Shown piece by piece: positions 49,366 to 59,901 of a stretch of 64,000 nucleotides of DNA (the stretch's first letter is position 1; each line of letters starts with the position of its first letter). The position numbers and the translations under genes were made by a program. The notes beneath the pieces were generated by a model that did not search any database, was not told the DNA's origin, and worked only from the letters and a program-made list of their open reading frames with translations. The DNA comes from Pseudomonas sp. PSE14 (GTDB lineage: Bacteria; Pseudomonadota; Gammaproteobacteria; Pseudomonadales; Pseudomonadaceae): NCBI RefSeq assembly GCF_029203285.1, contig NZ_CP115669.1:3286001-3350000 (forward strand), read 5' to 3'.

Positions 49366-52300
49366 TCAGAAGCTCACGTTGAGCCCCAGGCGCAGGCCGT
49401 TGTCCTTGTAGCCGTCGCCGAACTGCCCGGAGTAACCCAAGCCCACCGTGGTGCCGCTGGCAACCTGCGCGGTTACGCCCAGTTGCGCCAACGCAGTGTC
49501 CTGAGCCAGCGGCGTGCCCTTGACGGTGAACGCGTCTCCACCGGCAAACGACAGTTGGCGCTTCGGGTCAAGGTCGTCGAACGCATGTTGCCAGCCGAGC
49601 GTGCCTTGCAACGCAAGCGGAACCGAGCCCACCGTGGTCAGCGCCGTCGAGGCGTGCAGGCCGAGGGTGCCGTAGGTCACCTCGTCCTTCTCGCTGTCGC
49701 CGCGCAGGGCCGTGCTGCCGCCGTGTTCCTTGAAGCTGTCACTGTCGACCTTGACGTGCGCCAGACCGGCGAAGGGTTCCAGGGTGAAGTCGCCGGCGGC
49801 GATGGCGTAGCCCAACTCACCGAAGAGCTGCGCGGTGTTGGCGTCGTAGCTCGCCTTCTCGTGCTCGACAAGGCCGCCAGCCTGGACGTGACGGCTACTG
49901 TCGATGTCGTTCCAGGCGTGCGAGGCGCCCAGGCGCAGGTTGATGGCATCCCACTGCCCAGAAGCGAACAGCGTCAGCGAGATGCTATCGATCTCGGCCG
50001 AGGAGCTGCGAGCGTCGACGTCGAGACTGCTGGAGCCATAGCCCGCCGCCACGCCGACGCGCCAGTTATCGCCCACCGGCAGATCGATGCCCAGCAGAGT
50101 GCCGCGGCTGTCGTGGTCCAGGCGCGCGGTGTTGCTGTTGCCGCCGTTGTCCCCCCAACCGCCGTACCCTTGCAGCCAGAAGGTCATGCCGCTGTCGGCG
50201 TCGGTGTGCAGGATGGCATCGGTCGACGCTTGTCCCTGGGCCGCGCGCAGGCGTTGGCCAATGGCATCGCGCACATAGCGGCTGTCATCGAACAAGGCGC
50301 CCTGAGTGCTGGCATGCAGCTCGCCGGAGAGGCTGTCGTAGGCGCCTTGCGCTTGCTCGGCGGTGAGCGCGCTGACGGCGTTGTACAGCGTGCCCGAGCC
50401 CAGCGATTCGACGCCGGCAGCGGCCGAGCGCTGGTTGTGGGTGCGGCCGACCGCGATGAAACTGACCTCGTTGCGCTCCAGGGTCAGTTCTACACCGTTT
50501 GCGCTGTAGGCCAGCTCCGGCGTGAGGAACGCCAGGTTGCTGCTGACGCTCGCGAAGGTGCCGTTGAGCGCCTCGGCCTGGATGATGCCGTAGGGGGTGT
50601 TGGGCGCCCAGTCACCCGCGCCGGCGAGAACCTTGAGGTTGGCGCCGGCGACGCTGACGGTGCCGGTAGAGATCAGCTTGTCGGAGCGGCCGTCGGGATT
50701 GGCTTCGATTTCCAGGTTCGAGTCGGCGGCGAAGTTGACGTTGCCGTCGACATGCAGGGTGCCGATGGAGTTGCCCGGGCTGAGTGTGGCGCCACTGGCG
50801 AGGTCGACGCGGCCGATGATATTGCCGTGGCCGCCGAGCAGCGCGCCGCTGGCGACCTGCACGTCGCTGGTGAGGCTCGCCGTGCTGCCGCTGTGGCCGC
50901 CGATGATCAGGCTGCCCGCGTTGACCTGGGTGCCACCGGCGACGCGGGACTGGCCGTTGAGTAGCAGCTTGCCGCTGCCTGTCTTACGCAGGCCGCCGGC
51001 GCCGCTGAGGCTGCCGTCGTAGAGGCTGTTGGCGTTATTGCTGCCGACCTGCAGCTCGCTGCCGGAGCCCAGTGCGAGATCACCCTCGCCGCTCAAGGCG
51101 CCCAGGACGGTGATGCCGCCGACACTGACGGTAGCGGCATCGCTGACGTTCAGGCTGACGTTGCCCAGGGCATTGTCGCCGCTCAGGGTCAGGCTGCCGT
51201 CGAGGATGTTCAGCGCGCCGCTGAAGCTATTGTCGCCGCTCAGGGTCAGGTTGCTGGCGCCCTGCTTGGTCAACGCACCGCTACCGTTGACGACTCCGGC
51301 CAGGCTCAGGTCATTGCTGCCGGCCAGAGTCAGTTCACCGGCGAGCGTGACGGAATTGTGCAGAGTAAGCGCCGCGCTGTTGTCCAGCGTAGTGCCGCTC
51401 GCAGCAATCAGTTTGCCGCTGCCCAGGGCGCCAGCGTTGCCCAGCACCAGCTTGCCACCATTGAGCAGGGTACCGCCGCTGTAGGTGTTGGCGCCGTTGA
51501 GCGCCAGGGTGCCGCTTCCGTTCTTGGTCAGAGAGCCGTTCCCGTTGACGTCGCCGTTCAGGGTCAAGTCGTGGCTGCCGGCCACGCCAAGTCCGCCATC
51601 GAGCCTGAGCGTATTGCCCAGGGCCAGCGCTGCGCTGTTGTCCAGCGTGGTGCCGTTGGCGGCGATCAGGCCGCCGCTGCCCAGGGCGCTAGCGTTGCCA
51701 AGCACCAGCGTGCCGCCATTGAGTTGCGTACCACCGCTGTAGCTGTTGGCCGCGTTGAGTACCAGGGTGCCGCTGTCGTATTTGCCCAGCGTAGCGCTGC
51801 CGCCGAGGGTGACGTCGAGGATGGCCGTGGCGTTCGGATCGACGCGAATCGCGGCAGTGCCCAGCGAACCGTTGACCAGGTTCAGCCCCCCTGCCGTGCC
51901 GCTCTGCAGGCGATAGCCGTCGGTGACGAATTGCAGGCCGTTGGTGGTTTGCGTGCCATTCACGGTCACGGTGCCCGCAGCGCCCTGGAACACCGCGAAG
52001 CTGTTGGCCCACGCCTGGTTGGTGGTGCCGTTGACGTCGGTCCAGTTGTTGCTGCCACTGTTCCAGGTGCCGCTGCCGCCCTCCACTGAACCGTTGGCGG
52101 TCAACAGGTTGCCGTCCCAGAACTGCACCGTGGTACCCGGCATGGACACCAGCAGGTTGACCTGGTTGGCCAGTACGGTTTGCAGGCTCAGGTCGCCCGG
52201 CGTGACGCTACCGGGGAGGCTGCCGAGGAGCATGCCGTTGTCGGTCAGGCCGCCAGCATAGTCGAAGAGACGGTACACGCCGCTGCCGAAACCGCCGGCG

Positions 52301-55300
52301 TCGCTGACGTTAAGGGTGCCGTCGAGGGTCAGGTCGCCGCCAACATTGACCAGCGCGCTACCACCACCGGAGCCCGGCGCGCCAAGGCCGACATCGAAGC
52401 TGGCGTTGGCGTTGAACACCAGTGAGTTCACCGACAGCGTGCTACCGCTGGTGCCGGCCAGGTGACCGCCGTCGGCGATGGTCACTGCTCCGCCGAGCGA
52501 GCCGCTACCAGCCAGCGTGCCACCCTTGTTGACCTGGACTTGGCCGCTATCCAGCGCGCCGTTGACCCGCAGCGTGCCGGCGTTGACGGTGGTGCCGCCG
52601 GTAAGGGTATTGTTGCCGGCCAGGGTCAGCGTACCCGTGCCGAGCTTGCCAAGGAAGCCGTTGCCGGTCAGGACACCGTCGAAAATACTGCTGGCATTGT
52701 TGCCGCCGATGCTCAGGGTGTTGCCGAACCCGATCAGTGCGGTACCGCTGCCGGTCAGGCTGGCCACGCTGCCCGCACCACCCAGGTTGAGGGTGGCGGC
52801 GTTGCCGAGATTGACCCCGGCGTTGCTACCCAGCGCCGAGTTGCCCAGCGTGGTCAGGCTGCCGGCCTGCACGTCGAAGGTACCGCTGAAGGTGTTGTCT
52901 CCGCTCAGTGTAAGGTCGGCGAGGCTGCTCTTGGTCAAGGTGCCGCCCCCGGCAATCACTCCGCCGAGGGTCAGGTTGTTGTTGCCTGCCACATTGAGGC
53001 TGGCATTGACGTTGACCTTGTTTGCCAGGACCAGCGGCGCGCTGGTACCGAGGGTAGAATTGCCAGCCACGGTCAACGCGCCGGAGCCCATGCTTGACGA
53101 TGTGCCGAGGGTCAGGGTGCCGGCGTTGAGCCGCGTGCCGCCCGAATAGTTACTGCTTCCGTTGAGGGTCAGGTTGGCCGCGCCGTTCTTGATCAGCGCG
53201 CCACTACCGCTGAGCACGCCACTCAGAACCAGGTCGTTGGTGCCGGTATTGGTCAGGTTGGCGTTGAGCACTACGTTGTTGCCCATCGACACTGCAGTGT
53301 CGCTCTCCAGCGACGAGGCGCCAGCCACGGTCAGGTTGCCCAGGCCGAGTGCGCCATTGCTGCCGGTGGCCAGGGTGCCGGCATTGAGGGTAATGCCACC
53401 GAGGAAGCTGTTGGCGCCGGAGAGCGTCAGCCTGGCCGCACCGCTCTTGGTCAGTCTGCCAGCGCCATTGATCGTCCCGTTCAATGTCAGGTCGTTGCTG
53501 CCGGTGATGCCGAGGTTGCCGGCCAGGTTGATGGCGTTGCTCGCACTGAAGGCACCGTTGGCATCCAGGGTGGTGCCATTCGCGACGTTGAGGGTGCCGG
53601 AGCCCAGCGCCGAGTTCGACGCCAGAATCAATCCGCCTGCGTTCAGCGCCACTGGGCCGAGGAAGGTATTGTTGCCGCCGAGGGTCAGGTTGGCCACGCC
53701 ATTCTTGATCAGCCCGCCGCTGCCGTCGAGCACACCGCTGAGGGCCAGCGCATTGCTACCCAGTACGGTGAGACTGCCGTTGAGCATGGTGGCGTTGGCC
53801 AGGGTTACAGCGGTGTTGCTGTCGAGCTGCGTGCCAGCATTGGCGACCAACGTGCCGGTGCCCAGCGCGCTGTTATTACCGACAACCAGCGTGCCGCCAT
53901 CCAGCTGCGTGCCGCCGCTGTAACTGTTGGCACCGTTGAGCACCAAGGTGCCGCTGTCGAGCTTGTTGAGGATGCCGCGGCCATTGATGTTCACACCGAG
54001 CGTGGCAGTCACGCCTGGATCGACCCGCAGCGCCGTGGTACCGCCGCTGCCGTTAACGGCGGTCAGTTGCCCCGCCGTGCCGCTCACCACGTTGTAGCCA
54101 TCGGTGAGGAACTGCATCCCGGTGAACAGTTGCGTGCCGTTGACCGATACCGTGCCGGCCGAGCCCTGGAACACCGCGAAATCACCGGCCCAGGTCTGGT
54201 TCAGCGTACCGTCGACGTTGGTCCAGTTGGTGCCGATGGCACTCCAGGTGCCGCTGCCGCCCTGCACCACGCCATTCGGGATTGTCTCGCCACCATCCCA
54301 GAAGCGGATAGGGGCATTCGGCGCGGACACCAGCAGGTTGATCTGGTTGCCGACCGAGGTCTGCACCACCATATCGCCAATGCCATAACCCGCAGGCACG
54401 CCGGCCACGATCAGGCCGTTGTCGATCAGCGAGCCGGTGTAGTTGAACAGGCGGTAGACACCCACGCCGAAACCGCCGGCATCGGTAACGTTGAGGTTGC
54501 CATCGAGGGTCAGGTGGCCACCGATCTCCATCAGCGACGATGTCGACGGCGCCGCGAGACTGGTGTCGACATTGCTGTTGGCACTGAGCACCAGCGACGC
54601 GGCGGACAAGGTGTCGCCCGAAGACAACGCCAGGCGACCACCATCGTTGATGGTCATCGCGCCCAGCGCCGATCCGTTGCCGCTAACGGTGCCGCCGTTG
54701 TTGACATTGATCTGGGCGCTGGCCAGGGAGCCGGCAAGATTCAGCGTGCCGCCGTTGACGGTGGTGTTGCCGGTAAGACCATTGATACCGGTGAGGTTCA
54801 GCGTTCCGCTGCCGACTTTGGTCAGGCCCCCGCCACCACGGAGGTCGCCGTCGAAGGTGCTGGTGCTGCTCCCTCCCCCCACGGTCAGGGTGCTACCGCT
54901 GGCGATCTGCACGCTACCGCTGCCGCTCAGTGTCTTGAGGTTGACGCTGCCGCCCAGGCCAAGGCTGGCGCCAGCACTGATATAGGCTCCAGAGGTATTG
55001 CCCAGCGCACCGCTGCCCAGGGCGATGACGCTGCCCGAGAGGATGTCCAGCGCGCCGGTGAAGGTGTTGTTGCCGCTGAGCGTCAGATCATTCAGGCCGT
55101 TCTTGACCAGGTTGCCGGCACCATTGATCGCGCCGCCGAGCATCAGGTTATTGTTGCCGGCCACGGTCAGATCGGCGTTGAGCGTGATGTTGTTGCCGAA
55201 GCTGTAGGCGCCGCCGCTGACCAGTGTACCGGCTCCGCCGACAGTCAGGGTGCCGCTGCCCAAGGCACCGGCCGAGCCCAGTGTCAGCGTGCCCGCATTG

Positions 55301-58300
55301 AGCCCGGTGCCGCCGCTGAACGTATTGGTGCCGCTGAGGGTCAGGTTGGCCGCGCCGGTCTTGGTCAACGGACCTGTGCCGCTGATCACGCCACCGAGGA
55401 TCAGATCCTGAGTGCCACCGACGTTCAGCCCGGCATTGAGGACGACAGAGTTGCCCAGGCTGACCAGCACTGAGCGGCTGTCCAGGCTCGCCGCACCGTT
55501 GACCGTCAAGGCTCCGCTACCCAGTGCCGCGCTATTGCCGACGGTCAGGGTTCCAGCGTTCAGGGTGGTGCCGCCGACGTAGGTGTTGGTGCCATTGAGG
55601 CTCAGATTCGCCGTGCCGTTTTTCACCAGGCTGCCGGCTCCGGCGACGGTTCCGACGAGGGTCAGGTCAGCACTGCCGCCCATATTGAGCGCGCCGGCGA
55701 GGTTGATCTGGTTGCCCAGGCTGACGGCAGTGCCGGCATCCAGCGTGGTGCCGGTCGCCGCGCTCAGCACACCGTAGCCGAGGGCGGTGTTGTTGCCGAC
55801 AACCAGTTTGCCGGCGTTCAAGGCGGTGTTGCCGTAGTAGGTGTTGGCGCCGTTGAGAACCAGGTCGGCGGGGCCGCTCTTGATCAGGCTACCGACACCG
55901 GCGATCACACCCGTAAGGGTCAGTTCGTTGCTGCCCCCGAGGGTCACGTTGCCGCCAAGGTTGACGTTGTTGGCCAGGCTCGATGCGATGTTGGCGTCCA
56001 GCGTGGTGCCGTGGGCTGCATTGAGCACACCGGTGCCGAGAGCGGTGTCGGAACCAACGACGAGTGTCCCGGCGTTCACCGTCGTAGGGCCGGTGTAGGT
56101 GTTGTGGCCGGTCAGGGTCAGGATCGAGGACCCCGTCTTGATCAGGTTGCTGCCGCCACTGATCACGCCGCCGAGGGCCAGCGGATTGGCCCCGCCGACG
56201 GTGAGGTTGGCGTTCAGCGCAATGGCGTTGTTCAGCGTTGAGTTGGCACTGCTGTTGAGCGTGCCGCCCGAACCTCCCACTGTCAGCGTGCCGCTGCCAA
56301 GGGCTGCAGCGTTGCCGACCGTGAGGCTGCCGGCGTTGAGCGCGGTGCCACCGGTGAAGGAGTTGACGCCATCGAGGGTCAAGTTGGCCGTGCCGTTCTT
56401 GACCAATTGGCTGGCGCCACTGATGACGCCGCCCAATCTCAGGCCGTTGCTGCCGCCGAGGTGCAGGTTGCCATTGAGCGCGACGTTATTGTTCAGGCTG
56501 ACGGCGGTGTTGCTGTCCAGGGTCGCGGCGCCGGCGACGGTCAGGTTACCGCTGCCAAGTGCGCCGGCGTTGCCAACGATCAGAGTACCGGCGTTCAGTG
56601 TTGTGCCACCGAAGTAGGTGTTGGCGCCGTTGAGAGTGAGATTGGCCGTGCCGTTCTTGGTCAGCCCGCCGCTGCCGCTGACCACGCCACCCAGGGTCAG
56701 GTTATTGCTGGCGGAGACGTTCAGGTTGCCGCCGAGGTTGACGGCGTTGCCCAGCGCCACCGTGGTGCTCGCGTCGAGCGTGGTGCCGGTCGCCGTGGTC
56801 AGCCCACCGAGACCCAGCGCTGTGTTGGAGCCGAGGGTCAGCGTCCCGGCATTCAGCTCGGTGCCACCGGAGAACGTGTTGGGGCCGCCAAGGGTCAGGT
56901 TCGCGGTGCCGTTCTTGATCAGTTTGCCGGCGCCGCTGATGACGCCGTTCAGGCTCAGCGCCTGAGTGCCGCCAACGGTCAGGTCGGCCGCCAATGCGAC
57001 CGGGTTGGCCAGAGCCACTGCGGTGGCCGCATCCAGGGTGGTGCCAGCCGCCGCATTCAAAGTGCCCGTACCGAGAGCGGTGTTGCTGCCGACCAGCAAG
57101 CTGCCGCCGTTCAGCACGGTGCCGCCGCTGTGGGTGTTGTTACCGCTCAGGGTCAGGCTGGACGTGCCGCTCTTGATGATGGCACCGGCACCGGACAGCA
57201 CGCCGGACAGGGTCATGCCATTGGTGCCCTGCAGGGTCAGGCCGCCCGCGCCCAGGTTGATCGGGTTGGACAGCGACAAACCGGCATTGCTGGCCTGGAG
57301 GATCCCGCCGTTGGAGGTCAGCACACCGCTGCCGAACGCGCCATCGTTGTTGTACAGCGCGATGCCGCCATTGAGCGTGGTCGCCCCACTGACCAACGGC
57401 CCCAGCAATGTCCAGGTGCCGCTGTTGAGGGTCAGGTTGTTGAAGTTGACGTAGGTGGCGCTGGACGCCGTGCCGGTGCCGGAGGTACCTCCGACGACTC
57501 CAAGCGGGTTCTGTAGTATCAGGGTGTTGCTGCCGCCCGCACCACCGTCGATGGTCCCGGTGGGAGCGAAAGTCAGGCCGACGCCGTTCAGGCCACCGAG
57601 GCCCTGACTGGTCTGCACGCCGTCTCCGAGGTTAACGCTCGAACCGGTTATGGCGTAGAAGGTGTTGGTGCTTCCCGCGCCCAGCGACACGCCGCCGTTG
57701 ATGTTACCGGCGTTGGTAAAGGTGTTGCCCGCAGCCGAGGTCTCGAACGCCACCCGGCCGTTGATCGTGCCGTTGGCCCTGTTGCTCATGTTGACCTGCG
57801 AGCCGCCGTACACGCCGACCACCGGGGTATCGGTCAGGGTGATTCCACCCACCGACAAACCGGTCGAGGTGATCGTACCGTCGTTGGTGATGTTGGTGGC
57901 GCCCCCCGCCGCGTTGTTTACCCCAATCGCCAGCCCATCGATGCTGGTCAGGCTCTGGCCGAGCAACATGCCGGTGCCGCGAATGATCCCGCTGACGTTG
58001 TTGGTCACACTGACTGCGCTGGCGGCCCCTGTTCCGATGAACGCGCCGCCACTGAGCTCGGACACCAGGCCCAGCAGCGCCGGGTCGATGGTGCCGGAGT
58101 TGTTCAGGCTGATGTTGACGCCAGTCAGGTTGAGCACCTTGCTACCGGCCGCCGCGTTCATCTGCGCACCGGAGTTGACGTTGATCGTCAGGCCGCTCGT
58201 AGCGCTGCTGAAATCGTTGAGAAACAGCGGCAGGCTCGGAACGCCGGTACAGGTGACAGTAATGCCGGCGGTCGAACAGGTGGCTTGCGCCGGCTGGGTG

Positions 58301-58440
58301 AGTGAGGCCCCCAGCAGCAAGACCGGTAGCGCCAGCTTGCCGAGAGGTCGAGTGCCTTTGCGGCAGCGCTTGCTGTATTCGTGGGTGACAGTCCAGCAAC
58401 CCAACGAGGCATTCCAGACCAAGGCGAAAACATGGTTCAT
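49366..58440 (-). CDS. Giant ESPR-type autotransporter with PATR repeats (3024 aa)
   Basis: A type V secreted surface protein. ESPR extended signal peptide at residues 1-60 (MNHVFALVWNASLGCWTVTHEY ... hydrophobic LALPVLLLGASLTQPAQA). The passenger has about twenty autotransporter-associated beta-strand repeats (pattern NGANTYSGGT-LNAGTL-VGN-ALGSG) across residues ~430-2510. Two ~250-residue modules (GGSGTW...NWTNVDGT near 1397 and GGSGTW...NWTDVNGT near 2130) show a large internal duplication. The C-terminal beta barrel is about 2750-3024, ending in NVSF. The start at 58440 has AAGGAAG upstream; the frame opens at 58521. Likely an adhesin or surface structure. The plus-strand frames opposite are artefacts of repetitive GC-rich coding. 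Confidence 0.9.
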   Translation of the reverse strand: MNHVFALVWNASLGCWTVTHEYSKRCRKGTRPLGKLALPVLLLGASLTQPAQATCSTAGITVTCTGVPSLPLFLNDFSSATSGLTINVNSGAQMNAAAGSKVLNLTGVNISLNNSGTIDPALLGLVSELSGGAFIGTGAASAVSVTNNVSGIIRGTGMLLGQSLTSIDGLAIGVNNAAGGATNITNDGTITSTGLSVGGITLTDTPVVGVYGGSQVNMSNRANGTINGRVAFETSAAGNTFTNAGNINGGVSLGAGSTNTFYAITGSSVNLGDGVQTSQGLGGLNGVGLTFAPTGTIDGGAGGSNTLILQNPLGVVGGTSGTGTASSATYVNFNNLTLNSGTWTLLGPLVSGATTLNGGIALYNNDGAFGSGVLTSNGGILQASNAGLSLSNPINLGAGGLTLQGTNGMTLSGVLSGAGAIIKSGTSSLTLSGNNTHSGGTVLNGGSLLVGSNTALGTGTLNAAAGTTLDAATAVALANPVALAADLTVGGTQALSLNGVISGAGKLIKNGTANLTLGGPNTFSGGTELNAGTLTLGSNTALGLGGLTTATGTTLDASTTVALGNAVNLGGNLNVSASNNLTLGGVVSGSGGLTKNGTANLTLNGANTYFGGTTLNAGTLIVGNAGALGSGNLTVAGAATLDSNTAVSLNNNVALNGNLHLGGSNGLRLGGVISGASQLVKNGTANLTLDGVNSFTGGTALNAGSLTVGNAAALGSGTLTVGGSGGTLNSSANSTLNNAIALNANLTVGGANPLALGGVISGGSNLIKTGSSILTLTGHNTYTGPTTVNAGTLVVGSDTALGTGVLNAAHGTTLDANIASSLANNVNLGGNVTLGGSNELTLTGVIAGVGSLIKSGPADLVLNGANTYYGNTALNAGKLVVGNNTALGYGVLSAATGTTLDAGTAVSLGNQINLAGALNMGGSADLTLVGTVAGAGSLVKNGTANLSLNGTNTYVGGTTLNAGTLTVGNSAALGSGALTVNGAASLDSRSVLVSLGNSVVLNAGLNVGGTQDLILGGVISGTGPLTKTGAANLTLSGTNTFSGGTGLNAGTLTLGSAGALGSGTLTVGGAGTLVSGGAYSFGNNITLNADLTVAGNNNLMLGGAINGAGNLVKNGLNDLTLSGNNTFTGALDILSGSVIALGSGALGNTSGAYISAGASLGLGGSVNLKTLSGSGSVQIASGSTLTVGGGSSTSTFDGDLRGGGGLTKVGSGTLNLTGINGLTGNTTVNGGTLNLAGSLASAQINVNNGGTVSGNGSALGAMTINDGGRLALSSGDTLSAASLVLSANSNVDTSLAAPSTSSLMEIGGHLTLDGNLNVTDAGGFGVGVYRLFNYTGSLIDNGLIVAGVPAGYGIGDMVVQTSVGNQINLLVSAPNAPIRFWDGGETIPNGVVQGGSGTWSAIGTNWTNVDGTLNQTWAGDFAVFQGSAGTVSVNGTQLFTGMQFLTDGYNVVSGTAGQLTAVNGSGGTTALRVDPGVTATLGVNINGRGILNKLDSGTLVLNGANSYSGGTQLDGGTLVVGNNSALGTGTLVANAGTQLDSNTAVTLANATMLNGSLTVLGSNALALSGVLDGSGGLIKNGVANLTLGGNNTFLGPVALNAGGLILASNSALGSGTLNVANGTTLDANGAFSASNAINLAGNLGITGSNDLTLNGTINGAGRLTKSGAARLTLSGANSFLGGITLNAGTLATGSNGALGLGNLTVAGASSLESDTAVSMGNNVVLNANLTNTGTNDLVLSGVLSGSGALIKNGAANLTLNGSSNYSGGTRLNAGTLTLGTSSSMGSGALTVAGNSTLGTSAPLVLANKVNVNASLNVAGNNNLTLGGVIAGGGTLTKSSLADLTLSGDNTFSGTFDVQAGSLTTLGNSALGSNAGVNLGNAATLNLGGAGSVASLTGSGTALIGFGNTLSIGGNNASSIFDGVLTGNGFLGKLGTGTLTLAGNNTLTGGTTVNAGTLRVNGALDSGQVQVNKGGTLAGSGSLGGAVTIADGGHLAGTSGSTLSVNSLVFNANASFDVGLGAPGSGGGSALVNVGGDLTLDGTLNVSDAGGFGSGVYRLFDYAGGLTDNGMLLGSLPGSVTPGDLSLQTVLANQVNLLVSMPGTTVQFWDGNLLTANGSVEGGSGTWNSGSNNWTDVNGTTNQAWANSFAVFQGAAGTVTVNGTQTTNGLQFVTDGYRLQSGTAGGLNLVNGSLGTAAIRVDPNATAILDVTLGGSATLGKYDSGTLVLNAANSYSGGTQLNGGTLVLGNASALGSGGLIAANGTTLDNSAALALGNTLRLDGGLGVAGSHDLTLNGDVNGNGSLTKNGSGTLALNGANTYSGGTLLNGGKLVLGNAGALGSGKLIAASGTTLDNSAALTLHNSVTLAGELTLAGSNDLSLAGVVNGSGALTKQGASNLTLSGDNSFSGALNILDGSLTLSGDNALGNVSLNVSDAATVSVGGITVLGALSGEGDLALGSGSELQVGSNNANSLYDGSLSGAGGLRKTGSGKLLLNGQSRVAGGTQVNAGSLIIGGHSGSTASLTSDVQVASGALLGGHGNIIGRVDLASGATLSPGNSIGTLHVDGNVNFAADSNLEIEANPDGRSDKLISTGTVSVAGANLKVLAGAGDWAPNTPYGIIQAEALNGTFASVSSNLAFLTPELAYSANGVELTLERNEVSFIAVGRTHNQRSAAAGVESLGSGTLYNAVSALTAEQAQGAYDSLSGELHASTQGALFDDSRYVRDAIGQRLRAAQGQASTDAILHTDADSGMTFWLQGYGGWGDNGGNSNTARLDHDSRGTLLGIDLPVGDNWRVGVAAGYGSSSLDVDARSSSAEIDSISLTLFASGQWDAINLRLGASHAWNDIDSSRHVQAGGLVEHEKASYDANTAQLFGELGYAIAAGDFTLEPFAGLAHVKVDSDSFKEHGGSTALRGDSEKDEVTYGTLGLHASTALTTVGSVPLALQGTLGWQHAFDDLDPKRQLSFAGGDAFTVKGTPLAQDTALAQLGVTAQVASGTTVGLGYSGQFGDGYKDNGLRLGLNVSF

Positions 58441-58966
58441 CGCGTGCACTTCCTTGTGACTTGAAACGACTTCCCACCGCAACGGGATGGGCTGGCGTCG
58501 CGGAGCGCCAGGGCAGATCAAATCAACGCCTATTTGATATCACTTGGCCATTTTTCGGGAATGCTGCCCTGGAGCGGTTCGAGTGCCCCCAAAGATTCAC
58601 AAGAAAACGCTGATGGAGGGCGTGCAGTTCCGTAATCACGCAGGACAGTTTCAACAGCCGCTTTTGTCCGCGATGGCATGGGATGAGCCACCGCAAGATA
58701 CCCAGACGCACAGGGCCACCCCATACGGCAACTGTCGTATTTTTAGCGACGGGATTACGCGATGCCCTCAGCCTGTTCAACGTCACCCTGACAGTACTGA
58801 AGGATTGCTTCATCGACAGCGCCCCGGATACAGGAGCCGGAAGCGGCGTGCAGCGCGGATCTACCTGCTCAGGCGCCGCCCCACCCTCCCTCACCGAGGG
58901 TAGCCACTGCTGCCGAACTCACCGCGCTGCCTGCCATTGCCGGGAAAAGCGTCGTCACATTGCTGC
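58441..58966. other. Upstream region of the autotransporter
   Basis: About 525 bp between the autotransporter start and the LysR stop. It contains the inverted repeat ATCAAAT-N8-ATTTGAT at 58517-58538, 77-98 bp before the start codon, plus AT-rich stretches that could be promoter elements. The plus-strand open frames in this stretch have no good start. No other feature seen. Confidence 0.5.
58517..58538. promoter_or_regulatory. ATCAAAT-N8-ATTTGAT, candidate operator of the autotransporter
   Basis: A 7-bp inverted repeat with an 8-bp spacer, placed where a regulator of the autotransporter promoter could bind. The protein is unknown. Confidence 0.45.
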
Positions 58967-59896
58967 TTATGCTGGTGCTTCCACCGGCGGGCACGCCCCT
59001 TTGAGCTTGCTTTCATCCTCGGTGACCAACTCCCGCAACGTATCAAGAAACAGCTTGATCACCGGCGAGTCGTCGTCCGCACGATAGGTGGCATACAGGG
59101 GCACTTCCGGCAGCGCGGGGGTCAGACGTCGAAACACCAGCCCAGCGGGCGCCATCGGCTCGATGGACGCTGGCAACAGCGCCACGCCGAAACCGGCCCG
59201 CACCAGGCTGAGCAAGGTTTGCACCTCGATCACCTGCTGGCGGATTTGTGGTGTGAACCCAGCCTTGATGCAGCACTGATAGAGAAAGTCGGCAAAGCGC
59301 GACTGCTTGAGCTCCAGCGCCACGAAGGGCTCCTGCGCCAGGTCCGCCGGCGCCAGGCTGTCGCGCCTGGCCAAGGGATGATCGGCCGGCATGACCACCC
59401 GGATCGGCTCGTAGAGCAGCAATTCATTACGCAACTGTGGATCGTCGTAACCGACCCGGAACACGCAGGCATCGATGCGTTTTTCCTTCAACGCCTTGAC
59501 CTGTGCCGCGGGGGTCATTTCATGCAGGCGCCAGGACACCTGCGGATAGCGCTCGCGGAAGAGGTGCAGGGCCCGTGGCAGCACGCCGATCATCACCGAG
59601 CTGATCATGCCGATTTCCAGCTCGCCCACCTGGCCTCGACCGGTCTGGCGAGTCAAGGCCAGTGCACGCTCAAGTTGTTCGAACACCAGTGGCGCCTGCT
59701 CCTTGAGCATCTGCCCGGCCGCTGTCAACTCGACCCGATGGTGGCTGCGCTCGAACAGCGGCGTCCCCAGTTCCTCTTCCAGCAGCCGAATCTGCTGGCT
59801 CAGCGGCGGCTGGCAGATGTGTAAACGCGCGGCAGCGCGCCCGAAGTGCAGCTCCTCGGCCAGGGCCATGAAATACCGCAGCAAGCGCAGGTCCAT
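58967..59896 (-). CDS. LysR-type regulator, co-directional with iorAB
   Basis: 309 residues: HTH (LRLLRYFMALAEELHFGRAA, QPPLSQQIRLLEEELG) of the CatR/BenM style, followed by the effector domain. It begins 5 bp after the iorB stop, so it is part of the iorAB transcript; iorAB may thus be autoregulated through it. Confidence 0.87.
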   Translation of the reverse strand: MDLRLLRYFMALAEELHFGRAAARLHICQPPLSQQIRLLEEELGTPLFERSHHRVELTAAGQMLKEQAPLVFEQLERALALTRQTGRGQVGELEIGMISSVMIGVLPRALHLFRERYPQVSWRLHEMTPAAQVKALKEKRIDACVFRVGYDDPQLRNELLLYEPIRVVMPADHPLARRDSLAPADLAQEPFVALELKQSRFADFLYQCCIKAGFTPQIRQQVIEVQTLLSLVRAGFGVALLPASIEPMAPAGLVFRRLTPALPEVPLYATYRADDDSPVIKLFLDTLRELVTEDESKLKGACPPVEAPA

Positions 59897-59901
59897 GAAG
59901 G

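Noticed and set aside
49336-57516. Long plus-strand open frames (up to 542 aa) opposite the autotransporter
   Set aside because: They are antisense to a strongly supported 3024-residue protein with signal peptide and barrel. Their apparent repeats mirror the PATR repeats on the other strand, and no RBS precedes them.
49366-58440. A CRISPR array suggested by regular repeats
   Set aside because: The repeats are diverged, in frame and encode the PATR pattern; spacing and spacers do not fit CRISPR.
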